Part shown: positions 20,190 to 28,455 of the stretch, one piece after another
Layout of the letters: each line of letters begins with the position of its first letter
How positions within the stretch are numbered: position 1 is the stretch's first letter
Assembly: GCF_019131995.1 (NCBI RefSeq)
Contig: NZ_JAHONA010000027.1
Span: 1-30,494, forward strand
Length of the DNA stretch: 30,494 nt
Direction of reading: 5' to 3'
Source: Collinsella aerofaciens
GTDB lineage: Bacteria; Actinomycetota; Coriobacteriia; Coriobacteriales; Coriobacteriaceae
Notes under the pieces: generated by a model
What the model was told of the DNA's origin: nothing
Seen by the model: the letters and a program-made list of their open reading frames with translations, nothing else
The model's database searches: none
Program-made: the position numbers and the translations under genes

Positions 20190-21680
20190 CTACTCGGTAG
20201 CCTTGTCGAGAGGCTTCTTAAGGAAGCTCAGAACCAAGCAGCCGACCACAGCGCCGATAGCAAGGGCCAACAGGTACTGCACCGGGTTCGTGATGACCGC
20301 GATAACCCAGGCGCCACCGTGCGGAGCGGGGCTCGCGCAACCAAAGAGCATCGACAGACCGCCGGCGGTCGCAGATCCCAGGATGCAGGCGGGCAACACG
20401 CGAAGCGGATCGGCCGCGGCAAAGGGAATGGCACCCTCGGTGATAAACGACAGACCCATGATGTAGTTCACCAGGCCTGCCTTGCGATCGGCCTCGGTCC
20501 AGCGGTTCTTAAAGAACGTCGTGGAGAGCGCGATGACCAGCGGCGGTACCATACCGCCCGCCATGACGGCAGCCATGATCATATTGCCCTGCAGCGTTTG
20601 CTCGGCAAGGGCCGCGGTGCCAAAGACATATGCGGCCTTGTTGATGGGACCACCCATGTCGGTCGCCTGCATGCCGGCGCAGATAATGCCCAAAAGAACG
20701 ATACTCGTGCCCGAAAGACCGTTGAGCGCGCCGCTAATGGCGGTGTTGATAACGCCCATAATCGGGTTAACGGCCATCATAAAGAGACTCGTAAAGAGAA
20801 TGCCCAGCACGGGGTAGATGAGCATGGGCTTGATACCGTCGAGCGACTCGGGTAGCACGCTTGCAGCCTTCTTGAGCGCATTGACGATAATGCCGGCGGC
20901 AAAACCGACCAGCAGCGCGCCCAAAAAGCCAGCAGAGACAAGCTGAGCCTGGGCATCGGCATCCATTGCCGTGGTGAGATAGCCCAACGTAAAGCCCTGC
21001 TTTGCAATCCAGCCACCCACAAAGCCCGCGGCCGAGCCCGGACGGTCAGCAATGGACATGGCAATATAGCCCGCAAGGATGGGGAGCATAAAGTTGAACG
21101 CCTGGTTGCCCGCAAGGTTAAAGAAGGCCGCGACCGGAGTGCTGTGGCCGTATGCGCTCGTGCCCAGTCCCGCCTGGTCCAGCAAGAACGAAAGCGCCAT
21201 GAGGATGCCGCCGCCAACAACAAAGGGGAGCATGTGCGAAACGCCGTTCATCAGGTCCTTATAGACCCTGCGGCCCAAACCCTCGGATTCGCCCTCGGCA
21301 GCCGCCTGTACCGCGGCGCCGCCGGACACATGATGAATAGGCGCATTGCCCGCAAGCGCAATATTGATAAGTTCCTCGGCGTCATTAATGCCACGCGTCA
21401 CCGCACAGGAGTAAACCGACTTGCCATCGAAGCGATCGAGCTCGACATTTTTATCCGCCGCAATGACGACACCCTTGGCACCAGCGATGTCTGCCGCGGT
21501 CAGTACATTTTTAGCGCCGCCCGAACCCTGAGTCTCGACCTTAATGCTCACGCCCATCTTGGCTGCCTGGTCTTCCAACTCTTTGGCCGCCATAAATGTG
21601 TGAGCAATGCCCGTTGGACATGCCGTGATGGCAACGACATCGTAAGTGCCGCCCCCAACCTTCTCGTTTGCAGCTGACAT
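20190..21680 (-). CDS. Fructose-type PTS enzyme IIBC
   Basis: A 496-residue phosphotransferase permease. EIIB (about residues 12-108) carries the phosphocysteine site ITACPTGIAHTFMAA with Cys21; EIIC (about 140-480) has the fructose-family membrane region beginning YKDLMNGVSHMLPFVVGGGILMAL and including the GAIPFAAADPLRV loop. It imports and phosphorylates fructose or a related sugar at the inner membrane. There is no fused or adjacent EIIA domain and no 1-phosphofructokinase gene, so EIIA must come from elsewhere. Start: ATG after AAAGGAGG. A sharp terminator follows. Upstream, two strong hairpins and the end of the deoR gene separate it from the oxidoreductase/deoR unit; DeoR proteins often control fructose PTS genes, so control by that neighbour is plausible. 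Confidence 0.87.
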   Translation of the reverse strand: MSAANEKVGGGTYDVVAITACPTGIAHTFMAAKELEDQAAKMGVSIKVETQGSGGAKNVLTAADIAGAKGVVIAADKNVELDRFDGKSVYSCAVTRGINDAEELINIALAGNAPIHHVSGGAAVQAAAEGESEGLGRRVYKDLMNGVSHMLPFVVGGGILMALSFLLDQAGLGTSAYGHSTPVAAFFNLAGNQAFNFMLPILAGYIAMSIADRPGSAAGFVGGWIAKQGFTLGYLTTAMDADAQAQLVSAGFLGALLVGFAAGIIVNALKKAASVLPESLDGIKPMLIYPVLGILFTSLFMMAVNPIMGVINTAISGALNGLSGTSIVLLGIICAGMQATDMGGPINKAAYVFGTAALAEQTLQGNMIMAAVMAGGMVPPLVIALSTTFFKNRWTEADRKAGLVNYIMGLSFITEGAIPFAAADPLRVLPACILGSATAGGLSMLFGCASPAPHGGAWVIAVITNPVQYLLALAIGAVVGCLVLSFLKKPLDKATE

Positions 21681-21764
21681 GTTTCCTCCTTTTGCACAAG
21701 CAGGCCCAGCCCTCCCCTTCTAAGGGTCACAACCTGCGTATTACCTTGTGTTTGAGTGATTGAT

Positions 21765-21784
21765 AGCGCCGAAGTGACGGCGCT
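21765..21784. terminator. Short GC hairpin upstream of the PTS gene
   Basis: AGCGCCG-AAGTGA-CGGCGCT followed by TTT on the plus strand. It lies about 85 nt upstream of the PTS start, so on the leftward transcript it would be in or just before the leader. Confidence 0.4.
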
Positions 21785-21801
21785 TTTAAGCGATATCTAT
21801 A

Positions 21802-21875
21802 CGATGGCCCCGGCGGGCATGATCACGTCGTATGGAAACAGGGGTACTGGGAAATCATGCCCGACGGGGCCATCG
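21802..21875. repeat. Large hairpin with 22-bp arms
   Basis: Arms at 21802-21823 and 21854-21875 match at 21 of 22 positions (CGATGGCCCCG..GGGCATGAT), with a 30-nt loop. It lies in the 255-nt gap between deoR and the PTS gene. There is no T-run. The arms are neither family A nor B repeat sequence. Possible roles are a regulatory RNA structure, a divergent-site operator or a miniature element. Confidence 0.7.
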
Positions 21876-21876
21876 G

Positions 21877-21917
21877 AACCACCACAATGGGGACAGGCAC
21901 CTTTGTGGTGGTTTTGG
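21877..21917 (-). terminator. GGGGACAG-core hairpin, probable deoR terminator
   Basis: AACCACCACAA and its complement flank a loop with GGGGACAGGCACC; the sequence nearly repeats 19746-19783. It is 18 nt past the deoR stop codon. The T-run is on the plus strand (GGTTTTGG), so termination of the leftward deoR transcript is possible but weakly supported. Confidence 0.45.
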
Positions 21918-21935
21918 CCTTACTTCGCCCTGTCG

Positions 21936-22682
21936 CTAGACCGTGATGACGTTGTCTATCGACTGGTACTTGGCGGGGACCTCGCCTGCGGTAATAATCG
22001 TTGCGTCGCGGAAGTCCGCGAACTTGACGGGCGCCACCATGCCAAATTTACTGGCGTCCGAGATTACGAAGCGTTTGGCGGTATGGCGCATCGAGATACG
22101 CTTGACCTGTGCTTCCTCGATATCCGGTGTGGTGAGACCTTGCTCGGCCGCGATGCCGTTGGATCCCCAAAAGCCGCAGTTGAAGTTATAGCGGTCCAGG
22201 GTTGCCAAGGCATCGGGGCCAACGAGCGCCTCGGTCTCGGGTTTGAGCTCGCCGCCCAGCACCACGGTACGCATGCCGCGCAAAGCAAGGTGCTGAGCAT
22301 GGAGCACGGAATCGGTCACATAGGTGACGCCGTCGAGACGCGGAAGATGCTCGATGAGCTTGAGGGTCGTTGAGCCCGAATCGATATACACAAAGCTATC
22401 GGGCTCCACCAGGGCCGCGGCACGAGCACAGATGCGCTCCTTGTCATCGTTATGGAGATCACTGCGTTCGCTGATCGTCAAGTCGCGCGTCACGTGCGCG
22501 CGCTCCAGACTCGTCGCACCTCCGTGCACCTTGGCGATACGGTGCGCGCGGTCGAGCGTTTGCAAGTCACGGCGAATGGTGGACGGTGTCACGCCCAGGG
22601 CCTCGGCAAGTTCCGGCACGGTAACCGAGCCGGCCTGCTGCACCATCGACACGATCGCATTGAGCCTATCTTCCGCAAGCAT
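21936..22682 (-). CDS. DeoR/GlpR-family transcriptional regulator
   Basis: A 248-residue repressor-type regulator. Residues 5-58 form the DeoR winged helix-turn-helix (RLNAIVSMVQQAGSVTVPELAEALGVTPSTIRRDLQTLD, then KVHGGA), and residues 75-235 the DeoRC sugar-phosphate sensor domain, with YIDSGSTT and the GFWGSNGI motif that contribute to effector binding. The start ATG is 3 nt after the oxidoreductase stop codon, with GAGGAG inside the preceding gene, so the two are translationally coupled. It probably senses a phosphorylated sugar and controls its own unit and perhaps the PTS gene downstream. Confidence 0.88.
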   Translation of the reverse strand: MLAEDRLNAIVSMVQQAGSVTVPELAEALGVTPSTIRRDLQTLDRAHRIAKVHGGATSLERAHVTRDLTISERSDLHNDDKERICARAAALVEPDSFVYIDSGSTTLKLIEHLPRLDGVTYVTDSVLHAQHLALRGMRTVVLGGELKPETEALVGPDALATLDRYNFNCGFWGSNGIAAEQGLTTPDIEEAQVKRISMRHTAKRFVISDASKFGMVAPVKFADFRDATIITAGEVPAKYQSIDNVITV

Positions 22683-22685
22683 CGC

Positions 22686-23765
22686 TTACTCCTCCTCGGG
22701 GTAGACGACTCCCCAATCGGCGCGGAGCTTGGTCATGAGCTCCATCACATCAGAAGCATAATCCAGAAGCTCACGCTTGGAATCGTCGCCGGCGACGGCC
22801 TGCTCGAGGTCAGCCATCTCGTAGCACAGGGCATAAGCCTCGGTGCCAGCGTGGACCTCCTCACGGCGACCGTCCGCAGTCCACACGATGGTCGCATGGT
22901 CGGCGCGCGGATACTCGTTGACCTCGATATAGCACTTGTCGAAGCTAATGACCGAACGCTTGGGCTGCTTGGAGTGGAGCGTGAGGCTCACCACGCCCAG
23001 CTGCTGTTCGGCATTACGGCAGACGATGCCGCCTGCAACGTCCACGCCGGTCTTGCAGGTGTTACCCAGAGACACGACCTCGACGGGCTGGCTCGCCATA
23101 AACAGGCGCATGACGGACAGGGCGTATACGCCAATATCGAGCATGGCACCGCCGGCGAGGTTGCGATTGTAGAAACGGTTGGTCAGGTCGCCGTACTCCT
23201 TGTAGCTACCAAAGTTGAGCTGAGCGAGGTTCATGCGGCCAAACTCGCCGGCATCCATGCGGCGGCGCAGCTCTTGATACAAGGGCATGTGGAGCACCGT
23301 GGTAGCGTCCATAAGAACCACGTTGTGCTCGTCGGCGATGGCACGGGCCTCGTCAAGCTCGGCGGAATTGAGGGTAATGGCCTTCTCGCAGAGCACGTGC
23401 TTGCCGGCGGCCAGCGCAGCACGCAGATAGGTGATATGCGTGTTGTGCGGGGTGGTGATGTAGACGGCGTCGATGTCAGGATCGGCGTAGAGATCCTCAA
23501 CCGTGTCATAGACCTTCTCAACGCCATACTGTTCTGCAAAAGCCTGAGCCTTGGACAACGTGCGGTTGGCAACGCCCGCGAGCTTTCGGCCGGCAAGGGC
23601 AAGGGACTGAGCCATCTGGTTGGCAATAACGCCGCAACCGATCACAGCCCAACGGAGCTCGGGAGCCGTAAAGATGTCGTTAGGGAACGGCTTGTCCTGG
23701 ACCGAAGCGAACGCTGCTTTTGCGGCTGCCGCGGAGTCGAGTGGAGCCTGCTTGGAATCTGCCAT
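22686..23765 (-). CDS. Gfo/Idh/MocA-family oxidoreductase
   Basis: A 359-residue NAD(P)-dependent dehydrogenase. Seen: Rossmann motif WAVIGCGVIANQMA (about residues 37-50), NRTLSKAQAFAEQYG, YITTPHNTHI, and CEKAITLN with the conserved Lys, where most relatives have EKP; the C-terminal sheet domain includes GGAMLDIGVYALSVMRLF with the catalytic-region Asp/His-like positions. Substrate is probably a sugar, inositol or derivative, not predictable here. Start: ATG giving MADSKQA, 6 nt after AGGAGG; in-frame ATGs 6 and 23 codons upstream are less well placed. First gene of the oxidoreductase-deoR unit. Confidence 0.82.
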   Translation of the reverse strand: MADSKQAPLDSAAAAKAAFASVQDKPFPNDIFTAPELRWAVIGCGVIANQMAQSLALAGRKLAGVANRTLSKAQAFAEQYGVEKVYDTVEDLYADPDIDAVYITTPHNTHITYLRAALAAGKHVLCEKAITLNSAELDEARAIADEHNVVLMDATTVLHMPLYQELRRRMDAGEFGRMNLAQLNFGSYKEYGDLTNRFYNRNLAGGAMLDIGVYALSVMRLFMASQPVEVVSLGNTCKTGVDVAGGIVCRNAEQQLGVVSLTLHSKQPKRSVISFDKCYIEVNEYPRADHATIVWTADGRREEVHAGTEAYALCYEMADLEQAVAGDDSKRELLDYASDVMELMTKLRADWGVVYPEEE

Positions 23766-23820
23766 ATGTGCCTCCTGAGTCATCGGAAGTTCTTCATTTC
23801 CAACAGCCTTATATTCGCAC

Positions 23821-23836
23821 AAATGCGCGCGCATTT
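23821..23836. promoter_or_regulatory. 16-bp palindrome upstream of the oxidoreductase gene
   Basis: AAATGCGCGCGCATTT is a perfect palindrome about 55 nt before the oxidoreductase start, with further ATTTGC/AATGCGC half-sites at 23833-23950. On the minus strand a TATAAG lies just downstream. It is a candidate operator for the DeoR protein encoded in this unit. The gap 23766-24248 otherwise holds only the small repeats below and a terminator. Confidence 0.4.
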
Positions 23837-24096
23837 GCTTGTATTTGCGTGTTTATTTGTTTATCGGTCATTATTTAGCCATATTTTGCACATTTTTACG
23901 CGGTCATACGCATTAACACGCAATGCTATGCGCGATAATGCGCATGCGAGGATCCTTGTAAAGGATAAAGAAGCGGAACACCAAAGCCCAAAAAGGCAGA
24001 GCAGGCTGTCTTACTCTTCCCCTCTAGGGGCATCAGGCATCAATGGACCGTCCCAAACTGCCGACACATGGGGACTGTCCCCAACTGCCGGGACTA

Positions 24097-24177
24097 CTCA
24101 TTTAAGTCTGTCCCCAATGAGCACAATCACTCATGTAAGTCTGTCCCCAATGAGTATTTAAGTCTGTCCCCAATGAG
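24097..24177. repeat. TAAGTCTGTCCCCAATGAG repeats, three copies
   Basis: An identical 19-mer occurs at 24103-24121, 24136-24154 and 24159-24177. In the first two a CTCAT(T) 5-6 nt upstream lets them fold as small hairpins with AATGAG. On the minus strand the loop reads GGGGACAG, the same core as in the hairpins at 19746 and 21877, which have different stems. A related GGGGACTGTCCCC lies at 24070-24082. Confidence 0.8.
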
Positions 24178-24186
24178 TAGGGATAG

Positions 24187-24222
24187 AAAAAGGCCCGGGT
24201 GCCGTGGGGCATCCGGGCCTTT
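24187..24222 (-). terminator. Terminator of the ribosomal protein cluster
   Basis: A long stem, AAAGGCCCGGGTGCC with GGCATCCGGGCCTTT, with T-rich TTTTTCTAT after it on the minus strand, 27 nt past the rplX stop codon. It marks the end of the cluster; rplE, which usually follows, is absent. Confidence 0.92.
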
Positions 24223-24248
24223 GCTAGCAACTTGATGTTGCGGGCAGC

Positions 24249-24554
24249 TTAGAACTTGTGGCCGCACTTCTTGCAGACGCGCAGCTTGTTCTTGCCGTCC
24301 TTCTCGTGACCGACGCGGGTAACCTTACCGCACTCGGGGCAAACGAGATTGACGTTGGAGGCATCGATGGGAGCCTCCTGCGAAACGATGCCGCCCTGCT
24401 GGTTGGCAGCGTTGGGCTTGACGGCCTTCTTGACGACCGAAACGCCCTCGACAACGACCTTGTTCTCTGCAGGGAGAGCACGCAGGACAACGCCCTGCTT
24501 GCCGCGATCCTTACCAGAGAGAACCTGGACCTTATCGCCCTTCTTGATATACAT
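24249..24554 (-). CDS. rplX: 50S ribosomal protein L24
   Basis: A 101-residue L24, an assembly initiator of the 50S subunit binding the 5' end of 23S rRNA. The KOW motif lies at residues 1-35 ([25 protein letters not shown]). The C-terminal half keeps the zinc-ribbon form, CPEC...CKKC, which many bacteria have lost. Starts 13 nt after rplN. Last gene of the cluster. Confidence 0.95.
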   Translation of the reverse strand: MYIKKGDKVQVLSGKDRGKQGVVLRALPAENKVVVEGVSVVKKAVKPNAANQQGGIVSQEAPIDASNVNLVCPECGKVTRVGHEKDGKNKLRVCKKCGHKF

Positions 24555-24567
24555 ATATCTCCCCTAA

Positions 24568-24936
24568 CTACAGGGTCTCGGGAGCGAGCGAGACGATCTT
24601 CATGTACTTCTTGTCACGAAGCTCGCGAGCGACGGGCCCGAAGATACGGGTGCCGACGGGCGAACCATCGTTGTTGATGACAACGCAGGCGTTCTCATCA
24701 AAGCGAATGTAGGAGCCATCCTTGCGGCGGATCTCCTTAACGGTGCGAACGACGACGCAACGGACAACGTCCTTCTTCTTGACGTTGGCGCCAGGGGTAG
24801 CCTCCTGGACAGCACCGATGAACACATCGCCGATGCCTGCATAACGACGCTTGGAACCGCCAAGCACCTTGATGCAGCGAATCTTGCGAGCGCCGGAGTT
24901 GTCGGCGACGTTCAGCATGGTTTGCATCTGAATCAT
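24568..24936 (-). CDS. rplN: 50S ribosomal protein L14
   Basis: A 122-residue L14, full length, with the family start [27 protein letters not shown] and the signature [20 protein letters not shown]. It lies at the subunit interface next to L19. A 118-nt gap separates it from rpsQ, wider than others in the cluster, and holds a GTATGC/GCATAC hairpin (24997-25015) and a TATAAA on the minus strand; an internal promoter is possible but no -35 fits. Ribosome site GGAGG. Confidence 0.96.
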   Translation of the reverse strand: MIQMQTMLNVADNSGARKIRCIKVLGGSKRRYAGIGDVFIGAVQEATPGANVKKKDVVRCVVVRTVKEIRRKDGSYIRFDENACVVINNDGSPVGTRIFGPVARELRDKKYMKIVSLAPETL

Positions 24937-25054
24937 GGTAGATGTTCCTCCGAACTAAGAACCGAAGAGAGGTGCGCAGCCTTTATACGGCCCGTGGTAT
25001 GCAAGCCAGGCATACGCACATCTTCGGAAACGTACAAGTCGTAAGAGCGACTGC

Positions 25055-25315
25055 TTATTTAGCGCGCTCGACGACCTCGATGAGGCGCCAACGCTTCATC
25101 TTGGACATAGGACGGGTCTCCATAACGCGGACGGTATCGCCCACGCCAGCCGTGCACTCCTCGTCGTGAGCGTGCAGCTTCTTGGAGCTGGTCATCATCT
25201 TGCCGTACTTGGGGTGACGCTTGCGCTCGGTGATGGTGACAACAATGGTCTTGGCACCGGAGACGGAGGTAACGACACCCGTACGGACCTTACGCGAGTT
25301 ACGCGAATCAGTCAT
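25055..25315 (-). CDS. rpsQ: 30S ribosomal protein S17
   Basis: An 86-residue S17, OB-fold primary binder of 16S rRNA. Family motifs seen: RTGVVTSVSGAKTIVVTITERKRHPKYGKMM and VGDTVRVMETRPMSKMKRWRLIEVV. Starts 16 nt after rpmC with AAGGAGA in between. Confidence 0.96.
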   Translation of the reverse strand: MTDSRNSRKVRTGVVTSVSGAKTIVVTITERKRHPKYGKMMTSSKKLHAHDEECTAGVGDTVRVMETRPMSKMKRWRLIEVVERAK

Positions 25316-25331
25316 GTTCTCTCCTTAGGTC

Positions 25332-25547
25332 CTACTCGGCGACAGCGGACTTCTCCGCTGCGATCTCGCGGGCGCGCTGCTCCGTGAGGACGCGAGCGAT
25401 GTCCTTCTTCACGGTGTTGACGCGAGCGGTGTTGTCCAGCTGGCTGGTGGCCATCTGGAAACGAAGGTTAAAGAGCTCGGCGCGCATTTCCTTCAGCTTC
25501 TCAACGAGCTGAGCGTCCGAGAGCTCACGAATCTCTGCGGGCTTCAT
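25332..25547 (-). CDS. rpmC: 50S ribosomal protein L29
   Basis: A 71-residue L29, a coiled two-helix protein near the exit tunnel. Seen: [31 protein letters not shown] and NTARVNTVKKDIARVLTEQRARE. Its ATG overlaps the rplP stop by one nucleotide (TAATG), so the two are translationally coupled. Confidence 0.96.
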   Translation of the reverse strand: MKPAEIRELSDAQLVEKLKEMRAELFNLRFQMATSQLDNTARVNTVKKDIARVLTEQRAREIAAEKSAVAE

Positions 25548-26050
25548 TAGTTCTCCTCCTTGGCGGCGGCGGCGTCCTCAGCAGCCCACTTGGCCTCGAG
25601 AGCGGCCTCCTCAGCCATCTCCTTCTCGATGCGCTGCTCAGCGTTCTTGGCAGCAACAATCTTGGTCTTGATGGGGAGCTTGTGCTGCGCAAGACGCAGA
25701 GCCTCGCGAGCGACCTCCTCGGGAACACCCTTGACCTCGAACATGATGCGGCCGGGCTTGACGACGGCCACCCACTCCTCGGGGTTACCCTTACCAGAAC
25801 CCATGCGAGTCTCGGCAGGCTTCTTGGTGATGGGCTTATCGGGGAAGATCGTGATGTAGACACGACCGCCACGCTTCATGTAGCGGGTCATGGCAATACG
25901 AGCGGCCTCGATCTGACGGTTGGTGATCCAATGGGCCTCGAGAGCCTGGATACCAAACTCGCCGAAATGCAGCTCGGTATTACCCTTGGCCTGGCCCTTC
26001 ATGGAGCCACGCTGCACCTTGCGGTGAAGAATACGCTTAGGGGCAAGCAC
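25547..26050 (-). CDS. rplP: 50S ribosomal protein L16 with C-terminal extension
   Basis: A 167-residue L16, a 50S protein near the A-site and peptidyl-transferase centre. Core (1-138) has [46 protein letters not shown] and [24 protein letters not shown]. The usual length is 136-144; here about 28 extra residues rich in Ala, Glu and Lys follow. Start is GTG, overlapping the rpsC stop by one nucleotide (TAGTG). Confidence 0.95.
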   Translation of the reverse strand: MLAPKRILHRKVQRGSMKGQAKGNTELHFGEFGIQALEAHWITNRQIEAARIAMTRYMKRGGRVYITIFPDKPITKKPAETRMGSGKGNPEEWVAVVKPGRIMFEVKGVPEEVAREALRLAQHKLPIKTKIVAAKNAEQRIEKEMAEEAALEAKWAAEDAAAAKEEN

Positions 26051-26760
26051 TACTGACCCCTCCTCTCGGAGTTACGACGACGAGGACGGGAAGAGCCCTC
26101 GAGTGCAGGGTTGGGAACAGGCTGGCCCGGGAGCTTCTCGCCCAGGTAGATCCAGACCTTCACGCCGCAAGCGCCCATGGTGGTGCTGGCGACAGCCGTG
26201 CCGTAGTCGATCTTGGCACGAAGGGTGTGCAGAGGCACGCGACCCTCGCGGTACCACTCACGACGGCCCATCTCGGCACCGCCGAGACGACCGGAGCACT
26301 GGATACGGATGCCCTTAGCGCCGGCCTTGCGGGCGGACTGGACAGCCTTGCGCATAGCGCGACGGAAGGCAACGCGGCCCTCGAGCTGCTCGGCGATAGA
26401 CTGAGCAACGAGGTTGGCGTCGAGCTCGGGGCGCTTGATCTCGACAACGTCGACGGAGAGCTGGCCCTTGGAGACGCCAGCGACCTTCTCGAGCTCGGTA
26501 CGGAGGGTATCGATCTCGGCGCCCTTCTTACCGATGACAACGCCGGGGCGAGCAGTGAGGATGATGACCTTCACCTTGTCGCCAGCGCGCTCGATCTCGA
26601 CGCGGGAGACAGCTGCGCGGGAAAGACGCTTCTCGAGGTACTTACGAATCTCGAGATCGTTACCGAGGGTCTTAGCGTAATCCTTCTCTGCGAACCAGCG
26701 GGAGCGCCAGTTCTCGGTGATGCCAAGACGGAAGCCGGTGGGGTAGACTTTCTGACCCAT
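26050..26760 (-). CDS. rpsC: 30S ribosomal protein S3
   Basis: A 236-residue S3, part of the mRNA entry tunnel. N-terminal [24 protein letters not shown], the KH domain with [10 protein letters not shown] (about residues 75-84) and the C-terminal domain with [27 protein letters not shown] are all present. The tail is basic ([14 protein letters not shown]). It starts 6 nt after rplV. Confidence 0.97.
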   Translation of the reverse strand: MGQKVYPTGFRLGITENWRSRWFAEKDYAKTLGNDLEIRKYLEKRLSRAAVSRVEIERAGDKVKVIILTARPGVVIGKKGAEIDTLRTELEKVAGVSKGQLSVDVVEIKRPELDANLVAQSIAEQLEGRVAFRRAMRKAVQSARKAGAKGIRIQCSGRLGGAEMGRREWYREGRVPLHTLRAKIDYGTAVASTTMGACGVKVWIYLGEKLPGQPVPNPALEGSSRPRRRNSERRGQ

Positions 26761-26766
26761 ACAGCT

Positions 26767-27138
26767 TTACGCCTCCTTTCGAGGAGCAACGACGACGGTG
26801 ATGTGGGAAGTACGCTTCAGAATGCGAGAAGCGGAACCCTTGGCGCGGGGACGGATGCGCTTAAGCGTCGGACCCTCGTCAACATAGGCAGCGGCGACAA
26901 CCAGGTTGTCGGCACGCAGACCGTTGTTGTTCTCGGCGTTCGCAACGGCGGAACGGAGAACCTTCTCGACATCCACGGCGACGGCGCGGTCGCAGAAGTG
27001 GAGGATGTCGAAGGCCTGAGCGACAGGCTTGCGGCGGATCAGATCGACCACCAGGCGGGCCTTGCTGGGGGAAACACGCACGTACTTAGCGACGGCGCGA
27101 ACCTCGGTGGCCTCAGTTTCAATAGACTTAGTTGCCAT
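26767..27138 (-). CDS. rplV: 50S ribosomal protein L22
   Basis: A 123-residue L22, lining the nascent-peptide tunnel. Seen: [41 protein letters not shown] and the beta-hairpin signature [24 protein letters not shown]. Separated from rpsS by 14 nt. Confidence 0.96.
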   Translation of the reverse strand: MATKSIETEATEVRAVAKYVRVSPSKARLVVDLIRRKPVAQAFDILHFCDRAVAVDVEKVLRSAVANAENNNGLRADNLVVAAAYVDEGPTLKRIRPRAKGSASRILKRTSHITVVVAPRKEA

Positions 27139-27152
27139 TTACGGTTAACCCC

Positions 27153-27413
27153 CTATTTGGCCTTGTGGCCACGGAACGTACGAGTCGGCGCGAACTCGCC
27201 GAGCTTGTGACCAACCATGGACTCGGTAACATACACGGGCACATGCTTGCGGCCGTCGTGGACGGCGATGGTGTGACCAACCATCTCGGGGAAGATGGTG
27301 GACGCGCGGGACCAGGTCTTCACGACGTCCTTCTTGCCAGCCTCGTTCATCGCGGTGATACGCGAGAGAAGGCGAGTCTCCACGAACGGGCCCTTTTTGA
27401 GACTTCTGCTCAT
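27153..27413 (-). CDS. rpsS: 30S ribosomal protein S19
   Basis: An 86-residue S19 binding the head of the 30S subunit. Seen: [18 protein letters not shown] and the signature [36 protein letters not shown]. Ribosome site AGGAGAAAG before the ATG. Confidence 0.97.
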   Translation of the reverse strand: MSRSLKKGPFVETRLLSRITAMNEAGKKDVVKTWSRASTIFPEMVGHTIAVHDGRKHVPVYVTESMVGHKLGEFAPTRTFRGHKAK

Positions 27414-27445
27414 AAGTGCTTTCTCCTAAAACTCGGTATCCGAAA

Positions 27446-28276
27446 TTACTTCTTACGGCGACGAATGATGTGCTGGTTCGAGACCTTCTTCTTCTTGCGC
27501 GTACGAAGGCCCTTCGTCGGCTTACCCCAGGGGGTAACGGAGGGACGACCAGAGGTGTGGTTCTTGCCCTCGCCACCGCCGTGCGGGTGGTCGACAGGGT
27601 TCATGACGGTACCGCGGACGGTCGGGCGCACGTTCATGTGACGCTTACGGCCGGCCTTGCCGATGACGATGTTGGCGTGATCGGCGTTGCCGACCTCACC
27701 GACGGTGGCGCGGCAGGTAACGAGGATGCGGCGCATCTCGGAGGAAGGCATACGGACGATAGCGTACTTGCCCTCCTTACCCATCAGCTGGCAGGAGTTA
27801 CCGGCGGAACGGGCGATAGCAGCGCCCTTGCCCGGCTGGAACTCGACGGCGTGGATGAGCGTACCGACGGGGATGTCGGCGAGGGGCAGAGCGTTGCCCG
27901 GCTTGATGTCGGCGTCAGAACCGGACATGATGGTCTGACCAACCTCGAGACCCTTGGGGGCCAGGATGTAGCGCTTCTCACCGTCAGCGTAGTGCAGCAG
28001 AGCGATGCGAGCGGAACGGTTCGGATCGTACTCGATCGTGGCAACCTTGGCGGGCACGCCGTCCTTGTTGCGCTTGAAGTCGATCACGCGATAACGACGC
28101 TTCACGCCGCCGCCCTGGTGGCGGGTGGTGATGCGGCCGTTGTTGTTACGACCGGCCTTCTTGGGCAGGGGCTCGAGAAGAGACTTCTCGGGCTTGGTGC
28201 AGGTGATCTCGGAGAAGTCGGAGATCGTCTGCCAACGCCTACCAGCGGAGGTCGGCTTAAGGTGCTTTACAGCCAT
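27446..28276 (-). CDS. rplB: 50S ribosomal protein L2
   Basis: A 276-residue L2, of typical length, needed for peptidyl-transferase centre assembly. Seen: [39 protein letters not shown] and the C-terminal signature [22 protein letters not shown] with the key His. Start: ATG giving MAVKHL after GAAAGGGAT; the frame stays open 25 codons upstream without a ribosome site. It appears to begin a new transcription unit, because a strong hairpin and a promoter-like block lie in the 179-nt gap after rplW. Confidence 0.97.
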   Translation of the reverse strand: MAVKHLKPTSAGRRWQTISDFSEITCTKPEKSLLEPLPKKAGRNNNGRITTRHQGGGVKRRYRVIDFKRNKDGVPAKVATIEYDPNRSARIALLHYADGEKRYILAPKGLEVGQTIMSGSDADIKPGNALPLADIPVGTLIHAVEFQPGKGAAIARSAGNSCQLMGKEGKYAIVRMPSSEMRRILVTCRATVGEVGNADHANIVIGKAGRKRHMNVRPTVRGTVMNPVDHPHGGGEGKNHTSGRPSVTPWGKPTKGLRTRKKKKVSNQHIIRRRKK

Positions 28277-28355
28277 TACAATCCCTTTCAATAGGAATCC
28301 GTTAGCCATCGCAGACAGGGATTCGAGGTTCTGCCTCGGGTGCGATGACACCGGA

Positions 28356-28384
28356 CGTATACACGGTTCCGGGCGTGTCCATTT
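28356..28384 (-). promoter_or_regulatory. Promoter-like block before rplB
   Basis: On the minus strand ATGGACACGCCCG.AACC is followed by GTGTATACG. A block matching at most positions lies upstream of rplC (30221-30249) with the better -10 TATACT. The position at 17 nt from the -10 reads AAATGG, not a -35 consensus, so the support is the duplication and the GTGTATAC element. Confidence 0.5.
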
Positions 28385-28400
28385 TATACGCCCAAAACCT

Positions 28401-28438
28401 TGAGCTCCCGCCTCCCCTATTTGGGAGGCATGAGCTCA
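28401..28438 (-). terminator. Hairpin after rplW, possible attenuator
   Basis: A two-part stem: outer TGAGCTC/GAGCTCA and inner GCCTCCC/GGGAGGC, 18 nt past the rplW stop. On the minus strand AAGGTTTTGGG follows, a weak T-run. With the promoter-like block just downstream it could partly separate rplC-rplD-rplW from the rest. Confidence 0.55.
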
Positions 28439-28455
28439 CTCAACAGCAGCGAGTC

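Noticed and set aside
22452..24161. Long plus-strand frame opposite deoR and the oxidoreductase
   Set aside because: Antisense to two well-recognised genes and continuing through repeats; no ribosome site or family match.
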